Shown in pieces: positions 1-8,244 of a stretch of DNA of 64,000 nt. The notes under the pieces are model-generated. The model worked only from the letters and a program-made list of their open reading frames with translations. It made no database searches and was not told where the DNA came from. Source of the DNA: Solirubrobacter sp963792915 (GTDB lineage: Bacteria; Actinomycetota; Thermoleophilia; Solirubrobacterales; Solirubrobacteraceae); contig CAWBYD010000004.1 of NCBI GenBank assembly GCA_963792915.1, positions 372,001-436,000 of the forward strand. The letters run 5' to 3'. A program made the translations under genes and the position numbers. Each line of letters starts with the position of its first letter. The stretch's first letter is position 1.

Positions 1-2
1 CC

Positions 3-356
3 GAATGGGGCGAGATGCTGTTCGCCTGGAAGGTCTGCAAGCACGTGCGCTCGAACGCGATCGTGCTCTCCAACGACCTCGCCTCCGTCGGGATCGGCGC
101 GGGACAGATGAGCCGGGTGGACTCCGTCCGCCTCTCGATCGACAAGGCCCGCGCTGCGGGGTCCTCGCTGCTCGGGGCCGCGCTCGCCTCCGATGCGTAT
201 TTCCCGTTCCCGGACGGTCCGCAGCTCGCGATCGACGCGGGGATCGCCACGATCATCCAGCCGGGCGGTTCGGTCCGCGACCACGAAGTCGTCGAGGCGG
301 CCGACGCCGCCGGGATCAGCATGGTCTTCACCCACCGGCGGCACTTCAAGCACTAG
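3..356 (+). CDS. purH: PurH (AICAR transformylase / IMP cyclohydrolase), C-terminal part
   Basis: This is the 3' end of the bifunctional enzyme for the last two steps of IMP synthesis; the window edge removes the N-terminus. About 117 codons are visible, reading through position 3 without a start. The visible part matches the end of the AICAR transformylase domain: a 'WKVCKHVRSNAIVL' strand-helix, 'GAGQMSRVDSVRLSI', 'ASDAYFPFPDG', and the closing 'GGSVRDHEVV' and 'GISMVFTHRRHFKH'. The tail ends in the R-H-F-x-H typical of the family. The next gene begins 1 nt after the stop, so they may be co-transcribed. The assignment is secure; only the missing 5' part is unknown. Confidence 0.97.
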   Translation, partial: EWGEMLFAWKVCKHVRSNAIVLSNDLASVGIGAGQMSRVDSVRLSIDKARAAGSSLLGAALASDAYFPFPDGPQLAIDAGIATIIQPGGSVRDHEVVEAADAAGISMVFTHRRHFKH

Positions 357-357
357 C

Positions 358-729
358 GTGGACGCCCGCTCGATCGCTGTGCAGCTCGCGTACGGCCGCA
401 TCGCGCTCGGCGCGGGGCTCGTCCTCGCGCCGCGCCTCTTCGTCGCCGCCTGGACCGGCCGCGACTCGGCCACCGGGAGCGGCCGCGTGCTGGCGGCGGC
501 GCTCGGAGCGCGCGACGTGGCGATCGGCGTCGGCACCGCACGCGCGCTGGCCGGCGCGCGGCCGCCGCGCGAGTGGCTGCTGGCCGGCGCGCTCGCGGAC
601 GCCACCGACTGCGTGGCCACGCTGCACGCTCGCCGCGAGCTCCCCGCGACGGGAGCGATCGGGGTCAGCGCCCTGGCCGCCGCGGGCGCGGCGCTCAGCG
701 TGTGGGCGGCGCGTCAGCTCGTGCCGTAG
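358..729 (+). CDS. Small predicted membrane protein (DUF4267-like)
   Basis: A 123-residue protein starting at GTG 358, one nucleotide after the purH stop. It is Ala/Leu/Gly-rich with about four hydrophobic stretches: a pair in the first 35 residues, one near 45-60 ('ALGARDVAIGVGTARAL'), one near 75-85, and a last one at 98-115. The layout resembles small four-helix membrane proteins of the DUF4267 type, a family of unknown function. I chose GTG 358 because an earlier in-frame ATG lies inside purH. Its 3' end overlaps the convergent TetR gene by 16 nt. No catalytic motif is visible. Confidence 0.6.
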   Translation: MDARSIAVQLAYGRIALGAGLVLAPRLFVAAWTGRDSATGSGRVLAAALGARDVAIGVGTARALAGARPPREWLLAGALADATDCVATLHARRELPATGAIGVSALAAAGAALSVWAARQLVP

Positions 730-1334
730 AGCACGCGGGTCCAGATCGTGGTGAGCGTCTGCGCCACCACCGCTGGCTTCGTGCCGTGGGGGCTGCCCAG
801 TGAGCGGTGCAGGTAGCGCTCCATCATCCACACGAGCGCCTTGGCGGTCTCGGCGGCCTCGAGCGGCAGGACGCGTCCCGCGGCGATCTCGGCCTCGATG
901 TGCCGCGCGGTCACGTCCACGAACGTCTGCACGAGCCCGCCGTAGACGCGCTCGACCTCGGGATCGTCGGCGGCGGCGTCCGACAGGGCGCGCAGCACCG
1001 GCCCGTGCTCGGCGTAGACCTCGACGAAGCCCTCCATCGCCTCGCGCGCCTGCGCCGGCCCGTCGCCCGAGCCGGTGTACCAGCGCTGCGACATCGTGCG
1101 CAGCTCGGCGCCGATGTGCTCGACCACTCGCAGCATCAACTGGTGGCGGTCGCGGAAGTAGACGTAGAACGACGGTCGCGAGAGGTCGGTCCGGCGCATG
1201 ACCTCGTCGACGGTCAGCTCACGGAACGGACGCTCGCGCAGCAGCCCTTCGGCCGCGGCAACGATCTCCGCCTCCGCCACCTCAGGCGTTCGCCGGCGGC
1301 GACGGCCCCCCGTCTCGGCCCCACCCACACTCAC
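714..1334 (-). CDS. TetR/AcrR family transcriptional regulator (EthR-like)
   Basis: A 206-residue one-component repressor. The N-terminal helix-turn-helix lies at about residues 20-65, with 'FRELTVDEVMRRTDLSRPSF' and the following 'YVYFRDRHQLMLRVV' being the canonical TetR recognition segment. The C-terminal half is an all-helical ligand/dimerisation domain with EthR-like spacing. A basic 'GRRRRRTPE' tail precedes the HTH. It starts (GTG) in the gap upstream of tRNA-Lys and runs convergently into the small membrane protein gene. TetR members usually control an adjacent transporter or enzyme, but no divergent partner is present here, so its target and ligand cannot be named. Confidence 0.9.
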   Translation of the reverse strand: MSVGGAETGGRRRRRTPEVAEAEIVAAAEGLLRERPFRELTVDEVMRRTDLSRPSFYVYFRDRHQLMLRVVEHIGAELRTMSQRWYTGSGDGPAQAREAMEGFVEVYAEHGPVLRALSDAAADDPEVERVYGGLVQTFVDVTARHIEAEIAAGRVLPLEAAETAKALVWMMERYLHRSLGSPHGTKPAVVAQTLTTIWTRVLYGTS

Positions 1335-1403
1335 TCGGCCCCAAGCGTACCCGCTACACCAGCTTTCCGTCGCAGCAGGCGCGATACTCTCGCGTGAGAA
1401 CGC

Positions 1404-1475
1404 GCCGCCGTAGCTCAGCGGTAGAGCAACGGACTTTTAATCCGATGTGCGCAGGTTCGATCCCTGCCGGCGGCA
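1404..1475 (+). tRNA. tRNA-Lys (anticodon TTT)
   Basis: A 72-nt cloverleaf. The acceptor stem pairs 1404-1410 (gccgccg) with 1468-1474 (cggcggc) in seven perfect pairs, with discriminator A at 1475. The D arm is gctc...gagc, and the anticodon loop cttttaa carries TTT at positions 34-36. The T arm gcagg/cctgc encloses ttcgatc. No CCA is encoded. Confidence 0.97.
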
Positions 1476-1590
1476 CTCGGCGCGGGTGGACTGGCGGTCC
1501 AGCGGCCCGCTCGCCAGCTCCGCCAGCGCGTCGGAGAGGGAGTCGAGGGCCTCGTGATGTGATCGCCGCCCTCACTCTCGAAAGGATCAG

Positions 1591-3357
1591 ATGCCGGCGA
1601 GTATCTCGCGTCGACGTTTCATGGGCACGGCGGCCCTCGCAGGAGTTGGCGTCGCCATCCCGGGGCTGCGACCCAAGACCGCGGAGGCCGACGCGCCGAC
1701 GCTCCAGGCGCTCCCAACCGCAACGCAGGCCTATCTGGAGGCCCAGCGCCAGGCCGGGCTGGCCGCCGTCAAGGGCGGCGCGGACCTCCCGTTCCTCACC
1801 GGCACGCAACTGGCGGCGATGCTGCTCGCCCGCGACGTCACCAGCGTCAACGTCACGAAGGCGTTCCTCGCACGCATCGACAAGCTCAACGGCAACGGCA
1901 TGTTCTCGGTGCCCTCGCGCAACGTCGACATCCCGGTCTACGGCAACAACGGGCTGCTCAACGCCTACGTTCGCACGACGCCAACGCTCGCGCTCTCGAT
2001 CGCGGCCGACGCCGACAAGGCGCTCGACGCGGCCGCCGCGGGCGGCGATCCGGTCCCCTTCGGCTGCGGGGTCCCGGTCGCCCTCAAGGACATCTACGCC
2101 GTCGCCGGCGAGGAGCTCACGATCGGTTGCCCGCTGGCCGCCGGCAACATCGCCGCGGGCGATTCGGTGGTGGCCGAGCGCCTGCGCAAGGCCCACATGC
2201 CGATCCTTGGGCTGACGCACACCGGCCCATGGACCAACGACGACACGTGCCCGCAGACCGCCAACCCGTGGAAGCGGACGCTCTGCGTCGGCGGCTCCTC
2301 GGGCGGCTCGGCGGCCGCCATCGCCGCACGCCTGGCGGTGCTCGCGACCGGCTCGGACACCGGCAACTCGCTGCGCAACCCGGCGCAGAACGTCGGCGTC
2401 GGCTCGATCAAGCCAAGCTACGGCCTCGTGCCCAAGTACGGCGTGACCGTCTCGAGCACGAGCCTCGACACCTGCGGGCCGATGGGCCGCTCGATGGCGG
2501 ATGTCGCGATGCTGCTCGGCGTCATCTCCGGCGCCGACCCGCGTGACCCGCGCTCCGAGCAGGCGCCGCCGTTCCCGAACGGGTTCCCGCTCGCGCCGCG
2601 TCCGGGCGACAAGCCGTTCGCGGGCCTGCGGATCGGTTCCACGGTCGAGACCGAGACGTCGCCCGCCCGGGCCAACTGGGCGCCGGGCATCCTCGAGCGC
2701 CTGCGCGCGGCCGTGCAGCAGTTCGCCGACCTCGGCGCCGAGATCGTCAAGATCACGCCGGTCGCGTCGAACCTGGGCAACACGACGTACTTCTCCGCCG
2801 CGAACCCCGATCCGGTCAACGGCAGCAAAGTCTCGGCCAGCAGCGTTTACCAGAACGCCGAGAACGCGTGGACGCTGCGTGACACCTACGCGACGGCCGC
2901 GAGCGACGACCCGCGCATCGAGGGCGCGGTGCGCACGCGCTTCCGCACGTCGATCGCCACGATCGAGACGCAGAAGCAGCAGCTCCAGCAGCGGGCCGCG
3001 GCGCTCACGGCGGCCGACCTGTTCGGCGCTCACCACGTCCGCCGCGAATACTCCGAGGCGTGGGGCAAGGTGTTCGCCGACAACAACATCATCGCCTGCC
3101 TATGGCCGCAGAAGGTCCAGACCCCGCCGGTCCGCAACAACGACAGCACGGGCGGGTTCTCCGGCGTCGAGTCGAGCCGGCCGAACACCACCGGCTGGCC
3201 GTGCCTGAATCTGCCCGTCGGCCGCGACGCCAACACCGGCATCCCGGTCGGCATCGACATGGCCGCGCCGTTCGGTGCCGACGCCGTGATCCTGCAGCTC
3301 GCGATCGACTACCAGGAGCGCCACCCCTACCACCTCGACATCCCGACGGATCTGTAA
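1591..3357 (+). CDS. Tat-exported amidase-signature enzyme
   Basis: A 588-residue amidase that hydrolyses carboxylic amides by the Ser-cisSer-Lys mechanism; the substrate is unknown. It begins with a twin-arginine signal ('SRRRFMGTAALAGVG', residues 6-20), so it is probably exported folded. The signature residues are visible: Lys166 in 'VALKDIY', cis-Ser about 236 in 'GGSSGGSAA', and nucleophile Ser260 in 'GSDTGNSLRNPA', where Asn replaces the commoner second Gly. Start ATG 1591 has an AAAGGA-type ribosome site just upstream. A protein of unknown function starts 3 nt after the stop and is probably co-translated. The length fits secreted amidases, which are longer than GatA. Confidence 0.93.
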   Translation: MPASISRRRFMGTAALAGVGVAIPGLRPKTAEADAPTLQALPTATQAYLEAQRQAGLAAVKGGADLPFLTGTQLAAMLLARDVTSVNVTKAFLARIDKLNGNGMFSVPSRNVDIPVYGNNGLLNAYVRTTPTLALSIAADADKALDAAAAGGDPVPFGCGVPVALKDIYAVAGEELTIGCPLAAGNIAAGDSVVAERLRKAHMPILGLTHTGPWTNDDTCPQTANPWKRTLCVGGSSGGSAAAIAARLAVLATGSDTGNSLRNPAQNVGVGSIKPSYGLVPKYGVTVSSTSLDTCGPMGRSMADVAMLLGVISGADPRDPRSEQAPPFPNGFPLAPRPGDKPFAGLRIGSTVETETSPARANWAPGILERLRAAVQQFADLGAEIVKITPVASNLGNTTYFSAANPDPVNGSKVSASSVYQNAENAWTLRDTYATAASDDPRIEGAVRTRFRTSIATIETQKQQLQQRAAALTAADLFGAHHVRREYSEAWGKVFADNNIIACLWPQKVQTPPVRNNDSTGGFSGVESSRPNTTGWPCLNLPVGRDANTGIPVGIDMAAPFGADAVILQLAIDYQERHPYHLDIPTDL

Positions 3358-3360
3358 GCG

Positions 3361-3852
3361 ATGGCCGATCCCACCAACGCGCGCCTGCGCGACTTCGACA
3401 TCCCCGTGGTCATGCCGCGGTTCGACTTCATCAAGCTGCCCGCGGCCGTGACCACCGCGACGTGCGGCGCGGCGGTAGCCCCGGCCGCGCCCACCGCGTC
3501 GGCCGGAGTTCGCGCGCCGGTCGTCAAGCTCGGGCTCCCGGCGAGCGCTAAGCGCCGCAGCAAGGTGTTGCGCGAGTCCGGCCTGCCGTTCTCGGTCAGC
3601 AGCGACAAGTCGATCGCCGACGTGGAGTTCCGCCTGATCGAGCTGCTGGACAAGGGCCGCGTGCGGCCACTGGGGGTCAAGGTCGTGCTCGAGCCCGTCC
3701 CGGGCGCCGTGCGGGCCGTCGTGCTGCCGACGCCGTTCGCGAGCCGCAAGCTCGCCGTCGGAACCAGGCCCCGTGCGGTGCGCGTGATCGCGATCGTCAC
3801 CGCTCGTGACGGCAGCGTCGGCCAGGCCCGCGCCGACTTCACGCTGTCCTAG
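3361..3852 (+). CDS. Uncharacterised protein coupled to the amidase
   Basis: A 163-residue protein whose ATG lies three bases after the amidase stop, so translation is probably coupled. The N-terminus ('LRDFDIPVVMPRFDFIKL') has no clear signal peptide. Residues about 55-163 alternate beta-type hydrophobic stretches with Arg/Lys, including 'LESGLPFSV'-like and 'VRVIAIVTARDGSVGQARA' segments. This resembles the C-terminal beta domains often found in secreted Solirubrobacterales proteins, and I infer an Ig-like fold. Its stop codon shares CTAG (3849-3852) with the convergent ROK gene. I recognise no function. A role as amidase partner is suggested only by position. Confidence 0.7.
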   Translation: MADPTNARLRDFDIPVVMPRFDFIKLPAAVTTATCGAAVAPAAPTASAGVRAPVVKLGLPASAKRRSKVLRESGLPFSVSSDKSIADVEFRLIELLDKGRVRPLGVKVVLEPVPGAVRAVVLPTPFASRKLAVGTRPRAVRVIAIVTARDGSVGQARADFTLS

Positions 3853-5045
3853 GCCGCGAACCTCCGTGCAAGCGCCTGCGGCGCCTGCGACAGTTGCAGC
3901 GCCGCGGCGCCGAGCACCTCGGCGCGCTCGCCGAGCTTGCCGAGCGTGATCTGGACGGCGGACGCGGCGGGCGCCATCGCGTGCCGCTGGACGGTGTAGA
4001 TCAGCGGCTCGAGCAGGGTGGGGCCGGCGGCGGCGAGCTCGCCGCCGACCACGACGAGTGCGGGGTTGAGGAGGTTCACGACGGCGGCGATCGCCTCGCC
4101 GACTGCCACCGCCGCGTCCGCCACGGCACGCTGGGCGCCGCGATCGCCGCCGCGGATGAGGTCGAACAGGCGCCCCGCGGTCATCGGTTCTCCGCGGCTG
4201 CGTTCGAGCAGCGCCGCCACTGCCGGCGGGCTCGCGACGGTCTCCAGGCAGCCGCGGTTCCCGCAGCGGCAGATCAGCCCGTCGTCGACGGCGCGCAGGT
4301 GCCCGAGTTCCCCGGCTACGCCGGTGACCCCGCGGTAGGGCCGGCCGTTCAGGATCAGCCCGAGGCCGACTCCCGCCGAGAGCCGTACGTAGGCCATGTC
4401 GTTGACGGCGCGCCCGGCGCCGAACATGTGCTCCCCGAGCGCGCCGACGTTGGCGTCGTTCTCGATCCGGACCGGCAGCCCGAGCCGCGCCTCCATCTCT
4501 GCCGCGGGGCGAATCCCGCTCCAGCTGGGCAGGATGCCGTCCGCGTGCACCGTGCCGTGCGCGGAGTCGATCGGCGCGGCTAGCCCCATCCCGACGCCGA
4601 TCAGGTGGGCGCGATCCACGTTCGCGGCCTCGAGCGTCTCCTCCGCCAGCCGCTGCGCGAGGTCCATGCTCGCGACCGGCGCGTGGTCCATCCGCGCTGC
4701 CGACCAGCGGTCCGCGACGATCCGGCCCGAGAGGTCGCAGACCGCGGCGCGGATGTGCCCGTGCCCGAAGTCGAGGCCGAGAGCGAACGCCGCCTGGGGC
4801 GCGAGTGACACCTGCAGCGGCGGGCGCCCGGCGGGGCGCGGCCGGCCGCCGGCGCGCTCGTCGGCCTGCTGCTCCACCATCCCGGCGGCCTCGAGCTCGT
4901 CCACGAGCGCCGACACCGTCGCCCGGGACAACCCCGTGCTGCGGGCGACGTCGCCGCGGCTGCTGGCCGGGTGCCGCAGCAGCGCCTGCAGCACCCGCAG
5001 GCGGTTCGCCTCGCGCGGACCGGCCCCCGCGAGGTCGTCTGTCAT
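3849..5045 (-). CDS. ROK family transcriptional regulator (NagC/XylR type)
   Basis: A sugar-responsive regulator of about 398 residues. An N-terminal winged HTH ('SSRGDVARSTGLSRATVSAL') is followed by a ROK sugar-kinase-like domain with the ATP-site strand 'GLDFGHGHIRAAVCDL' and the ROK zinc motif 'CRCGNRGCLE'. A GTG further upstream (5063) would add six residues, but the best ribosome site, AAGGAG, lies inside that extension and is correctly spaced from ATG 5045, so I chose 5045. No sugar operon lies beside it: upstream is a divergent 57-residue membrane peptide and downstream the amidase pair on the other strand. The effector is therefore unknown. The last four bases overlap the convergent gene as a shared CTAG. 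Confidence 0.92.
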   Translation of the reverse strand: MTDDLAGAGPREANRLRVLQALLRHPASSRGDVARSTGLSRATVSALVDELEAAGMVEQQADERAGGRPRPAGRPPLQVSLAPQAAFALGLDFGHGHIRAAVCDLSGRIVADRWSAARMDHAPVASMDLAQRLAEETLEAANVDRAHLIGVGMGLAAPIDSAHGTVHADGILPSWSGIRPAAEMEARLGLPVRIENDANVGALGEHMFGAGRAVNDMAYVRLSAGVGLGLILNGRPYRGVTGVAGELGHLRAVDDGLICRCGNRGCLETVASPPAVAALLERSRGEPMTAGRLFDLIRGGDRGAQRAVADAAVAVGEAIAAVVNLLNPALVVVGGELAAAGPTLLEPLIYTVQRHAMAPAASAVQITLGKLGERAEVLGAAALQLSQAPQALARRFAA

Positions 5046-5071
5046 CGCGGGCTCCTTCGCCACACGTCAAT

Positions 5072-5245
5072 ATGCGGGGGATGCTGCAAACGGTCTATGC
5101 GGCGGTCGCGTGCGTGCTCAGCTTGGCCATGTGCGTCATCGTCGTCTACTTCATCGCCGCCGGGCGCCACGATCGAGACGACGAGGAGGCCGCGCGCGAG
5201 TTCTTCGCCGCGCACGGGCACTGGCCCGACGAGGAGCCGACCTAG
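5072..5245 (+). CDS. Small single-pass membrane protein
   Basis: A 57-residue peptide divergent from the ROK regulator. One strongly hydrophobic helix (about residues 9-30, 'AAVACVLSLAMCVIVVYFIA') is followed by an acidic cytoplasmic-type tail ('HDRDDEEAAREFF', 'WPDEEPT'). No good Shine-Dalgarno precedes ATG 5072; ATG 5081 (54 residues) is an alternative. It ends 13 nt before tRNA-Glu on the opposite strand. The sharp split between membrane helix and charged tail supports it being real, but no family is recognised. Confidence 0.55.
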   Translation: MRGMLQTVYAAVACVLSLAMCVIVVYFIAAGRHDRDDEEAAREFFAAHGHWPDEEPT

Positions 5246-5258
5246 CCGCGCCGAGAAG

Positions 5259-5330
5259 TACCCCCAACGGGAATCGAACCCGTGCTACAAGCGTGAAAGG
5301 CTTGCGTGCTAACCGCTACACCATGGGGGC
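5259..5330 (-). tRNA. tRNA-Glu (anticodon TTC)
   Basis: A 72-nt cloverleaf on the minus strand. Its acceptor stem GCCCCCA/TGGGGGT has the G1-U72 wobble usual for actinobacterial tRNA-Glu. The anticodon arm CAAGC-CTTTCAC-GCTTG carries TTC, the T arm is ACGGG-TTCGATT-CCCGT, and the discriminator is A (base 5259). No CCA is encoded. Confidence 0.97.
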
Positions 5331-5351
5331 GTACGGCTCTGACAGTCTAGG

Positions 5352-6098
5352 TCAGACGCTGTGGGTGACGCCGCCGTCGACCAGCAGCGCCGTGCCCGTG
5401 ATGTAGGCGGCCTGCTCGGAGCACAGGAACACCGCCGCGGCGGCGAGTTCCTCCACGGTGCCGAGCCGGCCGACCGGCACGCTTTCGCGCGCCTGGGTCT
5501 GGGCGGCCTCGAGCGAGCCCGATGTGTCGATCATGCGGTCGGTGGCGATCCGGCCGGGGTGGACCGTGTTCAGCGTGATCCCGTCCTTGCCGAACTGCCG
5601 CGCGAGCACCTTGAACGCCGCGACCAGGCCGGGCCGGTGCGCGTTGGAGAGCTGCAGGACGTCCAGCGGCTCGCGCACCGCCATCGAGCCGATCGCCACG
5701 ACGCGTCCGAAGCCGCGCGCGGCCATCTCCGGCAGCACGCGTTTGAGGATCGCCATCGGGGAGAGCAGGAGTGTGCGCTGCGCGACTTCCCACTGCTCGC
5801 GGGTGAAGCTGAGCGGCTGGCCCGCGGGAGGGCCGCCCGTGTTGGCGATGTAGACGTCGATCGGGCCGAGGTCCGCGCGCACCGCGTCGAGCAGCGGCGC
5901 TACAGCGTCCAGCTCGGAGGAGTCGAAGGCATATCCGCGCGCGCCGACGGCCGCCGCGACCGTCTCGGCGCGCTCGGCGGAGCGCGAGGTGAGCGCCACG
6001 CGCGCGCCCTCGGCCACCAGCGCCTCGGCGATCCCGCGCCCGATGCCCTTCGAGCCGCCGGTGACGAGCGCGACGCGATCCTCGAGCCCAAGGTCCAT
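5352..6098 (-). CDS. SDR-family protein lacking the usual catalytic Tyr
   Basis: A 248-residue short-chain dehydrogenase/reductase-like protein. The NAD(P) site is 'TGGSKGIG' near residues 13-20, the 'NTGGP' strand end is intact, and the C-terminal 'GTALLVDGGV' is canonical. Where classical members have Tyr-x-x-x-Lys, this protein reads 'LQLSNAHRPGLVAAFK', so the Tyr is absent, although a Ser upstream ('IGSMAV') remains. Related atypical SDRs carry a similar 'LSNxxR' motif, so it may belong to that branch and not be broken. Its ATG overlaps the stop of the upstream membrane-protein gene (TGATG), showing coupling. Activity and substrate are unknown. Confidence 0.88.
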   Translation of the reverse strand: MDLGLEDRVALVTGGSKGIGRGIAEALVAEGARVALTSRSAERAETVAAAVGARGYAFDSSELDAVAPLLDAVRADLGPIDVYIANTGGPPAGQPLSFTREQWEVAQRTLLLSPMAILKRVLPEMAARGFGRVVAIGSMAVREPLDVLQLSNAHRPGLVAAFKVLARQFGKDGITLNTVHPGRIATDRMIDTSGSLEAAQTQARESVPVGRLGTVEELAAAAVFLCSEQAAYITGTALLVDGGVTHSV

Positions 6099-6439
6099 CA
6101 CGCCACCTCGACGGGCCGAATCCGCGCGCACCACACGGCGAAGATGGCGACGGCGAACGGCGCGCCCAGCCAGTGGACGCCGATCAGCACGCTCGCCAGG
6201 CTCGGCAGCCCGGCCAGCGCCGCGCCGATCAACACCGCCACGAGCGGCAGGCGAAGCACTGCGCCGGTGAACAGCGCGCACGCCGCCCACGCGCCGGGCC
6301 CGGCCAGCCAGCCCCAGTGGACGAAGAAGTCATGGTCGAGCGCTGTGCCCAGCACGAGCGCGACGGCCGTGAGCGTCAGCGCCTGCAGCAGCGCGGCGCG
6401 CCAGAGCACTGACCGATCCATACGCCGTGATGATCGCAC
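6098..6439 (-). CDS. Small integral membrane protein
   Basis: A 113-residue protein with about four hydrophobic helices ('ALLQALTLTAVALVLGTAL', then segments near 42-60, 62-80 and 88-105). The GTG start at 6439 lies 7 nt after the stop of the metalloprotease gene; an in-frame ATG at 6421 would shorten it by six residues, and neither has a clear ribosome site. The stop overlaps the SDR start by one base. The three genes 7538-5352 therefore form one operon. No domain is recognised. Confidence 0.65.
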   Translation of the reverse strand: MRSSRRMDRSVLWRAALLQALTLTAVALVLGTALDHDFFVHWGWLAGPGAWAACALFTGAVLRLPLVAVLIGAALAGLPSLASVLIGVHWLGAPFAVAIFAVWCARIRPVEVA

Positions 6440-6446
6440 GAGGGCT

Positions 6447-7538
6447 CTAGGAGCCGATGGGGCCGAGCAGCGCCGACGGTGGGCGCAGGGAGAGGAAGAG
6501 CTCCCCGGGCAGGCTCTGAAGTGCGGTCGGGTCCGGCGTGGGGACGGCGTCCGCGTCCGTCGGGGTGGGCTCGGCGGTGGGGGTGGACGTCGCCGAAGGG
6601 GTGGGCTCGGGCGTCGGCGTGTCCGTCGGAGTCGGCTCCGGGGTCGGCGTCGCGGTCGGGGTGGCCGTGGCGGTCGGCGTGGGCGTGGGCGACGCGGTCG
6701 CCGTCGGCGTCGGTGTCGGCGACGCGGAAGCCGTGGCGGTCGGCGTCGGTGTCTGCGTGGGCGTGCGAGTCGGCGACGGTGTGGGCGCCGGCGTCGGGCT
6801 CCGAGCCGGACTCGCGGCGGGGAGCACCGTCAGCGTCGGCGTCACGGTCGCGACCGCGTCGCGGGGCACTGCGCCGGGCGCCACCGGTGGTCCGGCCGGC
6901 GGCGTCGGGTCCTCCGACACCACGGGCGGCGAATGTGGCGGCGCGGGCGGCCGGTTATCCCGTGCCGCGGCGGTGATCAGCGCGCAGACCCGTCGGTGCT
7001 GCGCCGCGCTCGGGCGGTAGCGGTAGATCGCGTAGCGCTCGAGCGAGACGATGTGCGCATAGCGTGCGCACCACGAGTAGCCCTCGGCGAACCACTCCGC
7101 CGGCGGCGTCTGCCCGGCCCACCACTCCCGCGCGGCCGGGATCCGCATGATCTGCCTGAACCGCACGCGATCCTCGTTGCTCAGGACAGTCAGGTCGTAG
7201 ACGTGCCCCAGCTCGTGCAGCATCACGCCCCGCGGGTTGTTCAGCCCGCGCGCGAGGTAGATGACACGCGGATCGCGCGTGTAGACGCAGCCCGCCGCCT
7301 TCGTCATCGACGGGCAACCGGTGAGCCGCACGGTGACGCGCCCCTTCACGGTCGGCACGAGCGAAGCCTGCGCCCAGGACTGCCAACGGCCGGGCAGCTG
7401 CCTTCCGCTGATGTCCACCAACCGCACCGCTCCACGCGCCGCCAGCACGCCCGCTTGGGCGGGGTGAAGCGAAGGCCAACCCACGGCAAAGCCGAGGGCT
7501 GCCAGCACGACGACCGCGGTGGCGCGACGCAGCACCAC
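6447..7538 (-). CDS. Secreted HExxH metalloprotease-like protein with Pro/Thr-rich tail
   Basis: A 363-residue predicted exported protein. A signal-like hydrophobic N-terminus (about 8-28) precedes a small peptidase-like domain with zinc motif 'HELGH' at 108-112. A second motif 'EWFAEGY' (148-154) could supply the third ligand in gluzincin fashion. Residues about 240-345 are an almost pure Pro/Thr/Ala tract ('TPTPTATA' repeats), a flexible and probably glycosylated stalk. Four Cys before the stalk could form disulfides. It is first in an operon with a small membrane protein and an SDR. It could be a cell-wall-tethered peptidase; the substrate is unknown. The repetitive tail also keeps other frames open, which explains spurious ORFs there. 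Confidence 0.75.
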   Translation of the reverse strand: MVLRRATAVVVLAALGFAVGWPSLHPAQAGVLAARGAVRLVDISGRQLPGRWQSWAQASLVPTVKGRVTVRLTGCPSMTKAAGCVYTRDPRVIYLARGLNNPRGVMLHELGHVYDLTVLSNEDRVRFRQIMRIPAAREWWAGQTPPAEWFAEGYSWCARYAHIVSLERYAIYRYRPSAAQHRRVCALITAAARDNRPPAPPHSPPVVSEDPTPPAGPPVAPGAVPRDAVATVTPTLTVLPAASPARSPTPAPTPSPTRTPTQTPTPTATASASPTPTPTATASPTPTPTATATPTATPTPEPTPTDTPTPEPTPSATSTPTAEPTPTDADAVPTPDPTALQSLPGELFLSLRPPSALLGPIGS

Positions 7539-7696
7539 ACGGAGATACCACAGCGCCCGCCGACGCGTGGTGTCCGTCCGGAGACCGCGCTGACGGGCGT
7601 GGACCGCCGTGGCAGCCTCCGCGTTCCAACCGATACGTCCGAAGGCGCGGGCGCGTGTCTATCCTGGGGGCGGATTCCGCGGCCTAGCGCCGTCTC

Positions 7697-7770
7697 GGGC
7701 GGTTAGCTCAGTTGGTCAGAGCGCCTGCCTTACAAGCAGGAGGTCGGCGGTTCGAGCCCGCCACCGCCCA
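7697..7770 (+). tRNA. tRNA-Val (anticodon TAC)
   Basis: A 74-nt cloverleaf. The acceptor gggcggt/accgccc is perfectly paired, with discriminator A at 7770. The anticodon arm CCTGC-CTTACAA-GCAGG carries TAC, and the T arm is ggcgg-ttcgagc-ccgcc. No CCA is encoded. The accessory island begins directly downstream, and tRNA 3' ends are common integration sites. No second copy of its 3' end was found at the far edge of the island. Confidence 0.97.
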
Positions 7771-7843
7771 CCTCACGTCGTGCCTGCAAACGGGCCCAGT
7801 CGGCGTCCCCGCCCGGAGTCCGTAGCCCGGCTCGATCAGCCAA

Positions 7844-7865
7844 GGGAACAAGCAGGGAACAAGCA
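7844..7865 (+). repeat. Perfect 11-bp tandem duplication after tRNA-Val
   Basis: The unit gggaacaagca occurs twice without a gap, 74 nt after the tRNA. The stretch is AT-richer than its surroundings. It may be part of an attachment or recombination region, but this is only suggested by its place at the island edge. Apart from this repeat and the hairpin at 7991-8014, the 470 bases between the tRNA and 8245 show no convincing gene. Confidence 0.5.
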
Positions 7866-7990
7866 ACTCCGTTCGCGGCGCCGACCTACGCACCGCACGG
7901 CGCTCGTGGCCAGAAGCTCTCGCCGTTCTCGGAGCCCGATCGCCTGAGGCGGTGCCGCGGCCCGCCTGATACGCGTGCCGCAGAACGAGA

Positions 7991-8014
7991 AAGACCGGGT
8001 GCCCGCCCGGTCTT
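7991..8014 (+). terminator. GC-rich hairpin, possible terminator
   Basis: A perfect 9-bp stem aagaccggg/cccggtctt closes a 6-nt loop. There is no long T-run after it, so it would be an atypical intrinsic terminator, as is common in actinobacteria. It lies downstream of tRNA-Val and before the first island gene, so ending tRNA transcription is a reasonable guess. Confidence 0.45.
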
Positions 8015-8244
8015 CCGCTGCGGCCTTCCGGCCACTCAGCGCTCCGCGAGGAGCGCCCACATATGCAAGTGACCCGAACTCTAGCCGTCCGCCGGACGGA
8101 TCGGCAACCCCTCGCCGAGGGGCCGGTTCGTCGCGCGCCCGAAGCGTGCCGCGCACGGTCGCTCGGGGTTTCTCCAGCTGCGCCGCGAGCGTCCGCTCGC
8201 GGGCGTGGTGCTGTCTGCTGCCGCGGCGCCGTCGGGCGTTGGCG

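Noticed and set aside
6479..7020. Gly/Val-rich plus-strand frames opposite the metalloprotease stalk
   Set aside because: They are the complement of the Pro/Thr repeats and not independent genes.
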